From an uncultured Nocardiaceae bacterium (GTDB lineage: Bacteria; Actinomycetota; Actinomycetes; Mycobacteriales; Mycobacteriaceae), in NCBI GenBank assembly GCA_936936565.1, contig CAKZIX010000002.1:1-64000 (forward strand): a stretch of DNA of 64,000 bases. Reading direction: 5' to 3'. A model generated the notes under the pieces. That model made no database searches, was not told the DNA's origin, and saw nothing but the letters and a program-made list of their open reading frames with translations. A program made the translations under genes and the position numbers. Below are positions 51,336-61,081 of the stretch, piece after piece; within the stretch, counting starts at the first letter, position 1; each line of letters opens with the position of its first letter.

Positions 51336-52193
51336 GTGAAATTCGGCGTCGGCGCGTACTTGATCTGGGGTGTCTTTCCGGCGTTCTTCGGGTTGCTCGC
51401 GTTCGCCGGGGCTGTGGAAATCCTGGCGCACCGCATCGTCTGGACCCTGGTGGCGATGCTGGGTGTGCTCGCGATCATGGGCCGCCTGCGCCAGCTGACG
51501 CGGATCTCGCCGCAGGCGTGGCTGCTGTCGGCGGCGGCCTCGGCGATGATCGCGACCAACTGGGGCACCTATGTCTACGGCGTCATCTCCGAACACGTGG
51601 TCGAATGTGCGCTGGGCTACTTCATCAACCCGCTGGTGTCGGTGCTGTTCGGGGTGCTGATCTTCCGCGAGAAGATCAACCGGGCGCAGTTGGCGGCGCT
51701 CGCGCTCGCCGTCGTCGCCGTGGTCGTGCTCACCGTCGACTACGGCCACCCGCCGTGGATCGCGCTCACCCTGGCGTGCTCGTTCGCGCTGTACGGGCTG
51801 CTCAAGAAGGTGGTGCCGCTGGATCCGATGCGCAGTCTCGCCGCCGAAGGCATCGTCGCCGCGCCGTTCGCGATCGGCTTCCTGATCGTGCTCGGCAGCG
51901 CCCACAGTGCCGGACAGACCGCGCTGTTGGTGCTGTGCGGTCCCATCACGATGGTGCCGCTGCTGCTGTTCGGGGCTGCGGCGCAACGGGTTCCGCTGGT
52001 CACCATGGGATTGCTGCAATATCTGACCCCCGCGCTGCAGATGGCCTGGGGCGTGCTGGTGGTCGGCGAGGCGATGCCGCCCGCGCGCTGGGCCGGGTTC
52101 GCGCTGATCTGGGTGGCACTGGCGATATTCACCGCCGACGCGATCCGGCGGTCCCGACAGCGCGGCGCTGCAACGGCCGAAGCAGCCGTCTGA
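51336..52193 (+). CDS. rarD: RarD-type EamA transporter
   Basis: A 285-residue membrane protein with ten helices in two EamA repeats. The start GVGAYLIWGVFPAFFGLLAF and EILAHRIVWTL are RarD hallmarks, and AATNWGTYVYGV-like and ALGYFINPLVSVLFGVLIF follow. Substrate is unknown (RarD of E. coli is linked to chloramphenicol sensitivity). GTG 51336 lies 7 nt after TAGCGT (51323-51328), so leaderless translation is likely. It has its own promoter and is not coupled to dnaE1, which begins 117 nt after its stop. Confidence 0.85.
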   Translation: MKFGVGAYLIWGVFPAFFGLLAFAGAVEILAHRIVWTLVAMLGVLAIMGRLRQLTRISPQAWLLSAAASAMIATNWGTYVYGVISEHVVECALGYFINPLVSVLFGVLIFREKINRAQLAALALAVVAVVVLTVDYGHPPWIALTLACSFALYGLLKKVVPLDPMRSLAAEGIVAAPFAIGFLIVLGSAHSAGQTALLVLCGPITMVPLLLFGAAAQRVPLVTMGLLQYLTPALQMAWGVLVVGEAMPPARWAGFALIWVALAIFTADAIRRSRQRGAATAEAAV

Positions 52194-52310
52194 CGCCACC
52201 GCTGTGTCACGACTCGCCCGACACGGCACCGGCGGCTGGAGTTTCTGTCGGTGGGCCGACGTAAAGTCAGTGGCCGATCCCATGCAGACCGCGGCAGGAG
52301 GCGCCTCGAA

Positions 52311-55300
52311 TTGACATCGTCAGACTCGCTCGGCGAGCCTCGCTCGGCCTCGTTCGTACACCTGCACAACCACAGCGAGTACTCGATGCTCGACGGTGCA
52401 GCCAAGATTTCCCCCCTGTTCGCGGAGGCGAAACGGCTCGGGATGAGCGCTGTCGGCGTCACCGACCACGGCAACATGTTCGGCGCCTCGGAGTTCTACA
52501 ACTCGGCCAAGAAGGCCGGCATCAAGCCGATCGTGGGGATCGAGGCCTACATCGCGCCGGCCTCGCGGTTCGAGACCAAACGCGTGCTGTGGGGCGATCC
52601 GTCGCAGAAGTCCGACGACGTGTCCGGCAGCGGCTCGTACACGCACATGACGATGGTCGCCGAGAACGCCACCGGCCTGCGGAACCTGTTCAAGCTGTCG
52701 TCGCTGGCGTCGATCGAAGGCCAGCTCGGCAAGTGGCCGCGCATGGACGACGAGATCATCGCCGCGCACGCCGAGGGCATCATCGCCACCACCGGCTGCC
52801 CGTCGGGTGAGGTGCAGACGCGCCTGCGGCTCGGGCACAAGCGCGAGGCGCTGGAAGCCGCTGCCAAGTGGCAGGAGATCTTCGGCCCGGACAATTTCTT
52901 CCTCGAGCTGATGGACCACGGGCTCTCGATCGAGCGCCGGGTCCGCGAGGATCTGCTCGACGTCGGCCGCCAGCTCGGCATTCCACCGCTGGCCACCAAC
53001 GACTGTCACTACGTCACCAAGGATGCCGCGCAGAACCACGAGGCGCTGCTGTGCATCCAGACCGGCAAAACCCTCAGCGACCCAACGCGATTCAAGTTCG
53101 ACGGCGACGGCTACTACCTCAAGTCGGCCGCGGAGATGCGCGCTTTGTGGGACGGCGAGGTGCCCGGCGCGTGCGACAACACACTGCTCATCGCCGAGCG
53201 CGTGCAGTCCTACGACGAGGTGTGGCGCCACAGCGACCGCATGCCGATCTTCCCGGTGCCGGAGGGGGAGACCCAGGGCACCTGGCTGCACAAGGAAGTG
53301 CTGCGCGGGCTGGATCGCCGTTTCCCGCACGGGGTGCCGCCGGAGTACATCACGCGCGCCGAGTACGAGATCGGCGTCATCAACCAGATGGGCTTCCCGG
53401 CGTACTTCCTCGTCGTCGGCGACCTCATCAACCACGCGCGCGAGGTCGGCATCCGCGTCGGACCCGGGCGAGGTTCTGCCGCAGGGTCTTTGGTGGCCTG
53501 GTCGATGGGCATCACCAACATCGACCCCATTCCGCACGGGCTGCTGTTCGAGCGGTTCCTGAATCCCGAGCGCGTCTCGATGCCCGATATCGACATCGAC
53601 TTCGACGATCGCCGCCGCGGTGAAATGGTGCGCTACGCCACCGATCGCTGGGGTGCGGACCGGGTCGCGCAGGTCATCACGTTCGGCACCATCAAGACGA
53701 AGGCCGCGATCAAAGACAGCGCTCGGGTCCTCTTCGGTCAGCCGGGTTTCGCGATCGCCGACCAGATCACCAAGGCGCTGCCGCCGCCGATCATGGCGAA
53801 AGACATTCCGCTGGCGGGCATCACCGATCCCGAACACGAGCGGTACAAGGAAGCAGCCGAGGTTCGTGAGCTCATCGCGAACAACCCGGACATCTCCAAG
53901 ATCTACGACACCGGCCGCGGCCTGGAGGGGCTGATCCGCAACGCGGGTGTGCACGCCTGCGCGGTCATCATGTCCTCCGAGCCGCTGATGGATGCGATCC
54001 CGGTGTGGAAGCGCGCTCAGGACGGCGCCATCATCACCGGCTGGGACTACCCGTCGTGCGAGGCCATCGGCCTGCTGAAGATGGACTTCCTGGGCCTGCG
54101 CAACCTCACCGTCATCGGGGACGCGCTGGACAACATCAAGGCCAACCGCGGCATCGAACTGGACCTCGACGCGCTACCGCTCGACGACCCGCCGACCTAC
54201 GAATTGCTCTCGCGCGGAGACACTCTCGGCGTGTTCCAGCTCGACGGCGGTGCCATGCGGGATCTGCTGCGCCGCATGCAGCCCACCGGCTTCGAAGACA
54301 TCGTCGCCGTGCTCGCGCTGTACCGGCCCGGCCCGATGGGCATGAACGCCCACAACGACTACGCCGACCGCAAGAACGGCCGCCAAGACGTCAAGCCGAT
54401 CCATCCCGAGCTCGAGCTGCCGCTCAAGGAGATGCTGGCCGACACCTTCGGCCTGATCGTCTACCAAGAGCAGATCATGCAGATCGCGCAGAAGGTCGCC
54501 GGGTACTCCCTCGGCCGTGCCGACATTCTGCGCCGCGCCATGGGCAAGAAGAAGGCCGAGGTCCTGGCCGCCGAATTCGAGGGCTTCGAAAAAGGCATGC
54601 TGGACAACGGCTTCGGCAAGGCCGCCATCAAGGCACTGTGGGACACCATCCTCCCGTTCGCCGGGTACGCGTTCAACAAGTCGCACGCCGCCGGCTACGG
54701 GCTGGTTTCCTTCTGGACCGGCTACCTCAAGGCCAACTATCCCGCCGAATACATGGCCGCACTGCTGACCTCCGTCGGCGACGACAAGGACAAGGCCGCC
54801 CAGTATCTCGCCGACTGCCGCCGACTCGGGATCACGGTGCTCCCGCCGGATGTCAACGAGTCCGAGCTGAACTTCGCCTCCGTCGGTACCGACATCCGGT
54901 TCGGTATGGGTGCGGTGCGCAACGTCGGCGCCAACGTGGTCGCCTCGATCATCGCCGGTCGTAAGGAGAAGGGCCGCTACACCGATTTCTCGGACTTCCT
55001 GAACAAGATCGACGCGGTGGCCTGCTCCAAGAAGGTCGTCGAATCGCTCATCAAGGCGGGCGCTTTCGACTCGCTCGAGCATTCCCGTAAGGGTCTGCTG
55101 CTGGTGCATTCCGACGCCATCGACGCGGTGATGAGTACGAAGAAGGCCGAGGCCATCGGCCAGTTCGATCTGTTCGGCGGCGAGGATGCCGACGAATCCA
55201 TCACGTCGGTGTTCAACGTCAAGGTGCCCGACGAGGAATGGGACAGCAAGCACAAGCTCGCCCTCGAGCGCGAAATGCTCGGGCTGTACGTGTCCGGGCA

Positions 55301-55877
55301 CCCGCTCAACGGCGTCGAGCATGTGCTTGCGGCGCAATCGGATACGCAGATTCCGGCGATCCTGGAAGGCGACGTCAAGGACGGCAGCCAGGTCACCGTC
55401 GGCGGCATTCTCGCCGCCGTCACCCGCCGCATCAACAAGAACGGCGCCGCGTGGGCCTCGGCGCAGCTGGAAGATCTCAGCGGTGGCATCGAAGTGCTGT
55501 TCTTCCCGCAGTCCTACCAGCTGTACGCGATGGACATCGCCGAAGATGCCGTCGTGCTCATCAAGGCTCGCGTGTCTGCGCGCGACGACCGAATCTCGTT
55601 GATCGCCAACGATATTGCCGTGCCCGATCTGTCTGCCGTCGGGGTTGCGAAACCGCTCGCGGTGAGCATTCAGGCCCGGGTGTGCACCGCCGACAAGGTG
55701 AGCGCCCTCAAGCGGGTGCTGGCCAGTCATCCCGGCACCGCCGATGTGCACCTCAAGCTGGTCGGCGCCGACAAGACCACCACATTGAAACTTGCCGACA
55801 ACCTGCGGGTCACCCCGTCGTCGGCCTTGATGGGCGACTTGAAGGCGCTGCTCGGGCCGGGCTGCCTGGCCAGCTGA
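52311..55877 (+). CDS. dnaE1: Replicative DNA polymerase III alpha subunit DnaE1
   Basis: A 1188-residue C-family polymerase. The N-terminal PHP domain has SFVHLHNHSEYSMLDGAAKI and VTDHGNMFGASEFY, whose His residues form the metal-dependent proofreading site. The palm Asps lie in MPDIDIDFDDRRRGEMVRY. The beta-clamp motif is QFDLF in AEAIGQFDLFGG, and an OB domain closes the chain, ending GDLKALLGPGCLAS as in Rv1547. The TTG at 52311 is chosen because AGGAGG (52296-52301) precedes it and the upstream ATG frame closes at once; the N-terminus then matches the mycobacterial one. Confidence 0.94.
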   Translation: MTSSDSLGEPRSASFVHLHNHSEYSMLDGAAKISPLFAEAKRLGMSAVGVTDHGNMFGASEFYNSAKKAGIKPIVGIEAYIAPASRFETKRVLWGDPSQKSDDVSGSGSYTHMTMVAENATGLRNLFKLSSLASIEGQLGKWPRMDDEIIAAHAEGIIATTGCPSGEVQTRLRLGHKREALEAAAKWQEIFGPDNFFLELMDHGLSIERRVREDLLDVGRQLGIPPLATNDCHYVTKDAAQNHEALLCIQTGKTLSDPTRFKFDGDGYYLKSAAEMRALWDGEVPGACDNTLLIAERVQSYDEVWRHSDRMPIFPVPEGETQGTWLHKEVLRGLDRRFPHGVPPEYITRAEYEIGVINQMGFPAYFLVVGDLINHAREVGIRVGPGRGSAAGSLVAWSMGITNIDPIPHGLLFERFLNPERVSMPDIDIDFDDRRRGEMVRYATDRWGADRVAQVITFGTIKTKAAIKDSARVLFGQPGFAIADQITKALPPPIMAKDIPLAGITDPEHERYKEAAEVRELIANNPDISKIYDTGRGLEGLIRNAGVHACAVIMSSEPLMDAIPVWKRAQDGAIITGWDYPSCEAIGLLKMDFLGLRNLTVIGDALDNIKANRGIELDLDALPLDDPPTYELLSRGDTLGVFQLDGGAMRDLLRRMQPTGFEDIVAVLALYRPGPMGMNAHNDYADRKNGRQDVKPIHPELELPLKEMLADTFGLIVYQEQIMQIAQKVAGYSLGRADILRRAMGKKKAEVLAAEFEGFEKGMLDNGFGKAAIKALWDTILPFAGYAFNKSHAAGYGLVSFWTGYLKANYPAEYMAALLTSVGDDKDKAAQYLADCRRLGITVLPPDVNESELNFASVGTDIRFGMGAVRNVGANVVASIIAGRKEKGRYTDFSDFLNKIDAVACSKKVVESLIKAGAFDSLEHSRKGLLLVHSDAIDAVMSTKKAEAIGQFDLFGGEDADESITSVFNVKVPDEEWDSKHKLALEREMLGLYVSGHPLNGVEHVLAAQSDTQIPAILEGDVKDGSQVTVGGILAAVTRRINKNGAAWASAQLEDLSGGIEVLFFPQSYQLYAMDIAEDAVVLIKARVSARDDRISLIANDIAVPDLSAVGVAKPLAVSIQARVCTADKVSALKRVLASHPGTADVHLKLVGADKTTTLKLADNLRVTPSSALMGDLKALLGPGCLAS

Positions 55878-55914
55878 CGGGAACATGGTCGCGCGGTGGG
55901 TGGTTACACCGCAC

Positions 55915-56352
55915 ATGCCACTCGAAGGGGAATACGCACCGAGCCCGCGCGATTGGGCACGCGAACAAGCCGACGCCTACGAGGCATCCGGCGGCACCGC
56001 GTCGACGACGCTGCAGGGCAAGCCCGTCGTCGTGCTGACGACGGTCGGCAACAAGACCGGCAAACTGCGCAAGACGCCGCTGATGCGCGTCGAGCACGAC
56101 GGCGAATACGCCGTCGTCGCGTCGCTGGGTGGCGCGCCCAACCACCCGGTCTGGTACTACAACCTGGTCGCGCACCCGCATGTCGAGTTGCAGGACGGCA
56201 CCGCCAAACAGGATTACACCGCTCGCGAGGTGTTCGGCGCGGAGAAGGCCCGCTGGTGGGAGCGCGCCGTCGAGGTGTGGCCGGACTATGCGGCCTATCA
56301 ACGTAAGACCGAACGCGCGATCCCGGTATTCGTCCTCACGCCAACCGATTAG
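55915..56352 (+). CDS. Ddn-family (F420H2-dependent) nitroreductase, copy 1
   Basis: A 145-residue split-barrel protein starting MPLEGEYAPSPRDWAREQAD. VVLTTVGNKTGKLRKTPLMR is the F420-phosphate-binding signature (T-x-G-x-x-T/S-G-x-x-R), and HPVWYYNLVAHPHVELQDG the second. Family members such as Ddn reduce quinones and nitroimidazoles. ATG 55915 matches the usual N-terminus; an in-frame ATG at 55885 would add ten residues. It parallels Rv1558 upstream of ilvA. A close paralogue follows 46 nt later. Confidence 0.82.
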   Translation: MPLEGEYAPSPRDWAREQADAYEASGGTASTTLQGKPVVVLTTVGNKTGKLRKTPLMRVEHDGEYAVVASLGGAPNHPVWYYNLVAHPHVELQDGTAKQDYTAREVFGAEKARWWERAVEVWPDYAAYQRKTERAIPVFVLTPTD

Positions 56353-56398
56353 GGCAGATTTTTCGACGCGCCGGGGCGATCGCGGGCAGGATGGACGC

Positions 56399-56836
56399 AT
56401 GCCCCTCAATGGTGAGTACGTACCCAGTCCGATGGATTTCGTCAGCAACCAGGTGGCGGAGTTCGAGGCCTCCGACGGCCAGCGCGCGAATGTCAATCAT
56501 GGCGGTAAGCCGGTAATCATCCTGACCACGGTCGGCGCCACGTCCGGCAAGCTGCGCAAGGTGCCTGCGATGCGGGTCAAGCACGGCGACGAGTACGCGG
56601 TTGTCCCGTCTGCGGGCGGCGCGCCCAAGCCGCCCGCCTGGTACTACAACCTGCTCGCCAACCCGGTGGTCGAACTGCAGGACGGTGCCGAGAAGAAGGA
56701 GTACACCGCGCGGCAGGTCTCCGGCGAGGAAAAGGACCGCTGGTGGCAGCGATGCACTGAGGTGTGGCCCGATTACGACGAGTACCAGGAGAAGGTCGAG
56801 CGCGAGATTCCGGTGTTCGTGCTCACCCCGCGCTGA
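56399..56836 (+). CDS. Ddn-family (F420H2-dependent) nitroreductase, copy 2
   Basis: A 145-residue paralogue of the preceding gene, of identical length and clearly similar throughout (MPLNGEYVPSPMDFVSNQVA; ILTTVGATSGKLRKVPAMRV; PPAWYYNLLANPVVELQDGA). The F420-binding signature is intact. ATG 56399 follows GGGCAGGA. The pair likely arose by tandem duplication followed by divergence. Both are expected in the cytoplasm or membrane-associated. Confidence 0.82.
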   Translation: MPLNGEYVPSPMDFVSNQVAEFEASDGQRANVNHGGKPVIILTTVGATSGKLRKVPAMRVKHGDEYAVVPSAGGAPKPPAWYYNLLANPVVELQDGAEKKEYTARQVSGEEKDRWWQRCTEVWPDYDEYQEKVEREIPVFVLTPR

Positions 56837-56956
56837 TCGTCGTCGCGTCCGCCCAGTGCATCGGCGGTGCGTACCGGGCCGGTGCTGTCGATGGGCGCGG
56901 GTCCGATAAGTGACGGTGCGCCGTGGCAGGAAATGGTCGGCCCGTAATATTGTCGG

Positions 56957-58279
56957 GTGTCCACTTCGCAGAATGTCGCTGATCATGGGGTTCGTCCGGC
57001 GTTGAACGCCGACGAGATCGATGCGGCGGCGAAGCGAATTTCGGACGTGATCGCGGCGACGCCGCTGCAGCAGTGCGACCGGCTGTCGATGCAGACGGGC
57101 GCCGAGGTCTTCCTCAAGCGCGAAGACTTGCAGATCGTGCGTTCGTACAAGATCCGGGGCGCCTACAACCTGATGGTGCAGCTCGACGACGCCGAACGGC
57201 GCAGCGGAGTGGTTGCCGCGAGCGCGGGCAATCATGCTCAGGGCGTTGCATTTGCTTGTCGCACAATGGGAATCAGCGGCCGGATCTATGTGCCGAGCAA
57301 AACCCCGAAGCAGAAGCGCGATCGGATTCAGGCCCACGGGCGCGAGTTCGTCGACGTGATCGCCACCGGCGACACCTACGACGATGCGGCCGCGGCCGCC
57401 GCCGCGGATGTCGCGCGCAGCGGTGCCACGATGGTGCCGCCGTTCGACGACGTGCGCACCGCCGCGGGGCAGGGCACCATTGCCGCCGAGATTCTCGACC
57501 AGCTCGCCGGCGCGCCCGACGTGGTGGTGGTGCCGGTCGGTGGTGGGGGATGCCTGTCGGGCATCGCCACGTATCTGAGCGAGCGCGCGCCGCAAACCCG
57601 GATCATCGGCGTCGAGCCGGCCGGTGCCGCGTCGATGACGGCGGCGCTGCTGGCCGGCGCGCCGGTCACGCTGCCCGAGATCGATCCGTTCGTCGACGGC
57701 GCCGCCGTGCAGCGCATCGGCGACGTGCCCTACGAGACGGTGTCCCGGCTCGGTGCGCAGCCGCGCCGCAACGCAGGCGGTGCCGGGGCGCAGCATTTCA
57801 CCATCACGCATATCGACGAGGGCGCGGTGTGCACCGCCATGCTCGAGCTGTACCAGAGCGAGGGCGTCATCGCCGAGCCCGCGGGTGCGCTGTCGGTGGC
57901 CGCGCTGCCGGAACTCGGCATCGAGCCCGGTGAGACCGTGGTGTGCCTGATCTCCGGCGGCAACAACGATGTCTCCCGGTACGGCGAAATCGTGGAACGT
58001 TCGCTCGTGCACCTCGGGCTCAAGCACTACTTCCTCGTCGACTTCCCGCAGGAACCGGGCGCGCTGCGCCGATTCCTGCACGAGGTACTCGGCCCCGACG
58101 ACGACATCACGCTGTTCGAGTACGTCAAGCGCAACAACCGCGAGACGGGGGCGGCGCTCGTCGGCATCCAGCTCGGTGCCGCCGACGCACTCGGCGAGCT
58201 GCTGGACCGCATGGCCCACTCGTCGATGGAATGCGAGCGGCTCGAGCCGGGTTCGCCGGCGTACCGCTATCTCACCTAG
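56957..58279 (+). CDS. ilvA: Threonine ammonia-lyase (threonine deaminase)
   Basis: A 440-residue fold-type II PLP enzyme making 2-oxobutyrate for isoleucine synthesis. The Schiff-base Lys is in EDLQIVRSYKIRGAYN (near residue 68). ASAGNHAQGVAFA and the Gly loop VVVPVGGGGCLSG bind PLP phosphate. The C-terminal regulatory region (about 345-440) has a single ACT-like domain with FLVDFPQEPGALRRFLHEVL, the site for isoleucine feedback. TAATAT (56945-56950) ends 6 nt before GTG 56957, an ideal leaderless promoter. Overlaps the convergent membrane gene by 4 nt. Matches Rv1559. Confidence 0.93.
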   Translation: MSTSQNVADHGVRPALNADEIDAAAKRISDVIAATPLQQCDRLSMQTGAEVFLKREDLQIVRSYKIRGAYNLMVQLDDAERRSGVVAASAGNHAQGVAFACRTMGISGRIYVPSKTPKQKRDRIQAHGREFVDVIATGDTYDDAAAAAAADVARSGATMVPPFDDVRTAAGQGTIAAEILDQLAGAPDVVVVPVGGGGCLSGIATYLSERAPQTRIIGVEPAGAASMTAALLAGAPVTLPEIDPFVDGAAVQRIGDVPYETVSRLGAQPRRNAGGAGAQHFTITHIDEGAVCTAMLELYQSEGVIAEPAGALSVAALPELGIEPGETVVCLISGGNNDVSRYGEIVERSLVHLGLKHYFLVDFPQEPGALRRFLHEVLGPDDDITLFEYVKRNNRETGAALVGIQLGAADALGELLDRMAHSSMECERLEPGSPAYRYLT

Positions 58280-58716
58280 GCGCGGCGGCCGAGCATCCGC
58301 TCCAGGCACAGATACGTCATCCAAACCAGCCCGACGGTGAATCCGGGCGCGGTCTCGACATTGGTCTCCGGCAGTAGGTACTTCCACGGCGTGGCCGACA
58401 CCGACACCGGCGCGAAGGTGAAGTACAGCAGGATCACCCACGGCAGCGCGGTGCGATGGGTGATCCGGTAGAAGGTGCCCGCCGTCGGCGGCCGGACCCG
58501 CGCCGACCGCCGACGCGCGACGAGGTGCGCGATATCGGGCCCGCCGATCATCAGGAGTGCGACGACCGCACAGGTCACCGTGGGCTGACCGTGTGTGGTC
58601 ACCTCGAAAAGGGTGAAGGTCAGGCAGAAGAGTCCGGCGACGGCATACCATGCTCGGCGCGGTGTCCAGGACCGTGCGGTGGAATTGTTGTCGACGATTT
58701 CCGACTGCGCCGCCAT
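58276..58716 (-). CDS. Four-helix membrane protein of unknown function
   Basis: A 146-residue protein with a polar start MAAQSEIVDNNSTARSW and four hydrophobic segments (about 22-40, 47-67, 90-108, 122-140). I recognise no family. The ATG at 58716 has AGGGGG about 9 nt upstream. It follows the probably frameshifted membrane gene by 3 nt and appears to be its operon partner. Absent from the M. tuberculosis ilvA-treZ interval as I remember it. Confidence 0.6.
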   Translation of the reverse strand: MAAQSEIVDNNSTARSWTPRRAWYAVAGLFCLTFTLFEVTTHGQPTVTCAVVALLMIGGPDIAHLVARRRSARVRPPTAGTFYRITHRTALPWVILLYFTFAPVSVSATPWKYLLPETNVETAPGFTVGLVWMTYLCLERMLGRRA

Positions 58717-58719
58717 TCG

Positions 58720-59102
58720 TCAGACCCCCTGCGTGATAATTGTTCGCCGGCACCGGGCATTCATCAAGAATTCGACCGGGACTTTGTCCGCCGTGCGCAG
58801 AATCCAGGCGGTGCCCGCGGCGGCCAGCAGCACCGCGACACCGTGTCCGATCTGCCCGGCGGGCGGCAGGAAGAACGCGGGCAGGTAGAGCCACGCCAGC
58901 GCCGCGACCACCGCGGGCACCCAGCCGGCCCGCAGCGCCACCGCCCACAGCGTGACCGCGACGCCGAGGGCGAGCCAGCCTAAGCCGAACACCGTCATCG
59001 CCGCGCCGTTGTAGCGGATCTGGTCCGCCAATGCCAGCCGGCCCCGACGAGGCAGCCCGCCCGCGCCGTCCGAAACGTGTACTGCACGCCCTGGTAGCTC
59101 AT
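58720..59102 (-). pseudogene. Small membrane protein gene with an apparent -1 frameshift
   Basis: Two frames together make one plausible 127-residue membrane protein. The 5' part starts at ATG 59102, 7 nt after TATCTT (59115-59110), and reads MSYQGVQYTFRTARAGCLVG, then loses hydrophobicity and closes early. The 3' part in another frame reads LALADQIRYNGAAMTVFGLG followed by three helices to the stop at 58720. The lengths differ from a single frame by one missing base, probably near the GGGG run at about 59038-59044. Alternatively the real gene is only the 3' part, starting at ATG in AAMTVFGLG. Function unknown. Confidence 0.5.
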
Positions 59103-59279
59103 GCCCGGCAAGATATACCGGCCGCCTGACATTCCGGTGTGCGAGCCGGGCCGATCGCGCCTCGACGATTCGCCGCCACATGTCGCTGAATGCGACCCGA
59201 TCTGGTGCCAACACGCTGTTTACGTGCGGGCCGACGGTCCGTATGTCGACCCATGGTCGATCGCGATCAGCTAACGGCG

Positions 59280-60983
59280 TCAGCGCGCGCGCAGCAGGAC
59301 GAACGAGTGGCCCGGAATTGTGGTGGCCGAACCGGTTTCGTCTTGGGTCACCTCGTCCCACCACAGCACCGGAGTACCGCCGACGGGGACCTGCACCGCA
59401 TCCGCACCCAGGTTGCACGCGAGCCGGAAGCTTCCGCGCCGCACCACAATCCAGTGCGCGGCTTCGTCGTAGTCGACCGCCACGTGCTCGAGCCAGGGGT
59501 CGCTGAGTTCGGAGTGCTTGCGCCGCAACGCGATCAGGTCTCGGTAGGAATCCAGCAGGCGGCCGTGCGCCTGCGACCAGTCGAGCTTGGAGCGGGTGAA
59601 GGTGGCCGGATCCTGCGGATCGGGGACCTCGTCGGTGGACCAGCCGTGTGCGGCGAACTCGCGGCGCCGGCCGTCGCGGGTGGCCTGTGCCAGCTCGGGC
59701 TCGGGATGCGCGGTGAAGAACTGAAAGGGCGTGGTGGCGCCCCATTCTTCGCCCATGAACAGCATGGGCGTGTACGCGGAGGTGAGTACGAGCGCAGCCT
59801 TGATGGCGAGCTGGCCCGCATCGAGGTATGCGCTCGGTCGGTCGCCCAGCGCCCGGTTGCCGATCTGATCGTGGGTGCACGTGTAGGCGAGCAGCGCGCT
59901 CGCAGGGGTGTGGCGAATGTTCAAGGGGCGACCGTGAATTCGGCCGCGGAAACTGGAATAGGTGGCAGCGTGGAAGAACCCCTGGGTCAGGGTGCGCGCG
60001 AGCGCGCGCAGAGACCCGAAATCGCCGTAGTAGCCCTGTCTTTCACCGGACACCGCAGCGTGCACGGCGTGGTGGACGTCGTCGTTCCACTGTGCGTCGA
60101 TGCCGAACCCGCCCGCCGCGTGCGGCGTGATCAACCGCGGGTCGTTCAGATCGCTCTCCGCGATCAGCGTTAGCGGCCTACCCAGATGTGTTGCCAGCGT
60201 TTCGGCTTCGACGGCCAGCTGTTCGAGCAGGTGCACCGCGCCGCGATCGACGAGGGCGTGGACGGCGTCCAGGCGCAGTGCGTCGATGTGGAAGTCGCGA
60301 AACCAGCGCAGGGCGTTGTCGAGGATGTAGCGGCGCACCTGTGTCGAGCCCGGACCGTCGAGGTTGACCGTGCGGCCCCACGTGTTCGCATTCCCCAGAT
60401 ACGGGCCGAACCGGTCCAGGTAGTTGCCGGACGGACCGAGATGGTTGTAGACGACGTCGAGCACCACGGCCAGGCCGCGGCCATGGCAGGCGTCGACGAA
60501 GCGCTGCAAGCCGTCCGGCCCGCCGTACCCCTCGTGCACCGCGTACCAGAGCACGCCGTCGTAGCCCCAGTTGTGTGCGCCGTTGAAGGCGTTCACCGGC
60601 ATCAGCTCGACGAAGGTCACCCCGAGCTCGACCAGATGCTCCAGCCGATCGATCGCGGCATCGAAAGTTCCTGCGGGGGTAAAGGTTCCGACGTGCAGTT
60701 CGTAGACGATGCCACCCGCGAGGCGTCGGCCCGTCCACTCGTCGTCGGTCCAGCCGGACACCGTGTGCTGCTGCGACGGCCGGTGCACGCCGTCGGGCTG
60801 GCGCGGCGAGCGCGGGTCCGGAACCACGAACGGATCATCGTCGAGCAGGAAGCCGTATCGGGTTCCATCGGGAACCGGAACGTCGGCGCGCCAGTGGCCG
60901 GTGTCGTCGCGGGTCATCTCGTGCACCACGCCGTCGAGCCACAGCCGCACCCGGTCTGGTCGCGGTGCCCACACCTCGATCAT
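59280..60983 (-). CDS. treZ: Maltooligosyltrehalose trehalohydrolase TreZ
   Basis: A 567-residue GH13 enzyme releasing trehalose from maltooligosyl-trehalose. The N-terminal E-set domain starts MIEVWAPRPDRVRLW. The barrel has VVLDVVYNHLGPSGNY, nucleophile Asp in DALRLDAVHALVD (near residue 255), acid/base Glu in LTLIAESDLNDPR and the third Asp in YTCTHDQIGNRALG. ATG 60983 aligns with the start of Rv1562c; ATG 60992 would add three residues. TreY, its usual neighbour, lies 2.1 kb upstream here, separated by three unrelated genes. Confidence 0.92.
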   Translation of the reverse strand: MIEVWAPRPDRVRLWLDGVVHEMTRDDTGHWRADVPVPDGTRYGFLLDDDPFVVPDPRSPRQPDGVHRPSQQHTVSGWTDDEWTGRRLAGGIVYELHVGTFTPAGTFDAAIDRLEHLVELGVTFVELMPVNAFNGAHNWGYDGVLWYAVHEGYGGPDGLQRFVDACHGRGLAVVLDVVYNHLGPSGNYLDRFGPYLGNANTWGRTVNLDGPGSTQVRRYILDNALRWFRDFHIDALRLDAVHALVDRGAVHLLEQLAVEAETLATHLGRPLTLIAESDLNDPRLITPHAAGGFGIDAQWNDDVHHAVHAAVSGERQGYYGDFGSLRALARTLTQGFFHAATYSSFRGRIHGRPLNIRHTPASALLAYTCTHDQIGNRALGDRPSAYLDAGQLAIKAALVLTSAYTPMLFMGEEWGATTPFQFFTAHPEPELAQATRDGRRREFAAHGWSTDEVPDPQDPATFTRSKLDWSQAHGRLLDSYRDLIALRRKHSELSDPWLEHVAVDYDEAAHWIVVRRGSFRLACNLGADAVQVPVGGTPVLWWDEVTQDETGSATTIPGHSFVLLRAR

Positions 60984-61081
60984 GCAATCCATGATCGCGT
61001 ACTCGCCTCGGGAGGGCCACGAAACGACCGACGGCCCGTCGACCTCGCACGTCGACTTCAGGTCCACGGCATACTGGTCCG

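Noticed and set aside
49080..52283. Leftward 1067-codon frame across the MMPL gene and rarD
   Set aside because: Gln/His/Arg/Asp-rich, spans two genes and a terminator hairpin; shadow frame.
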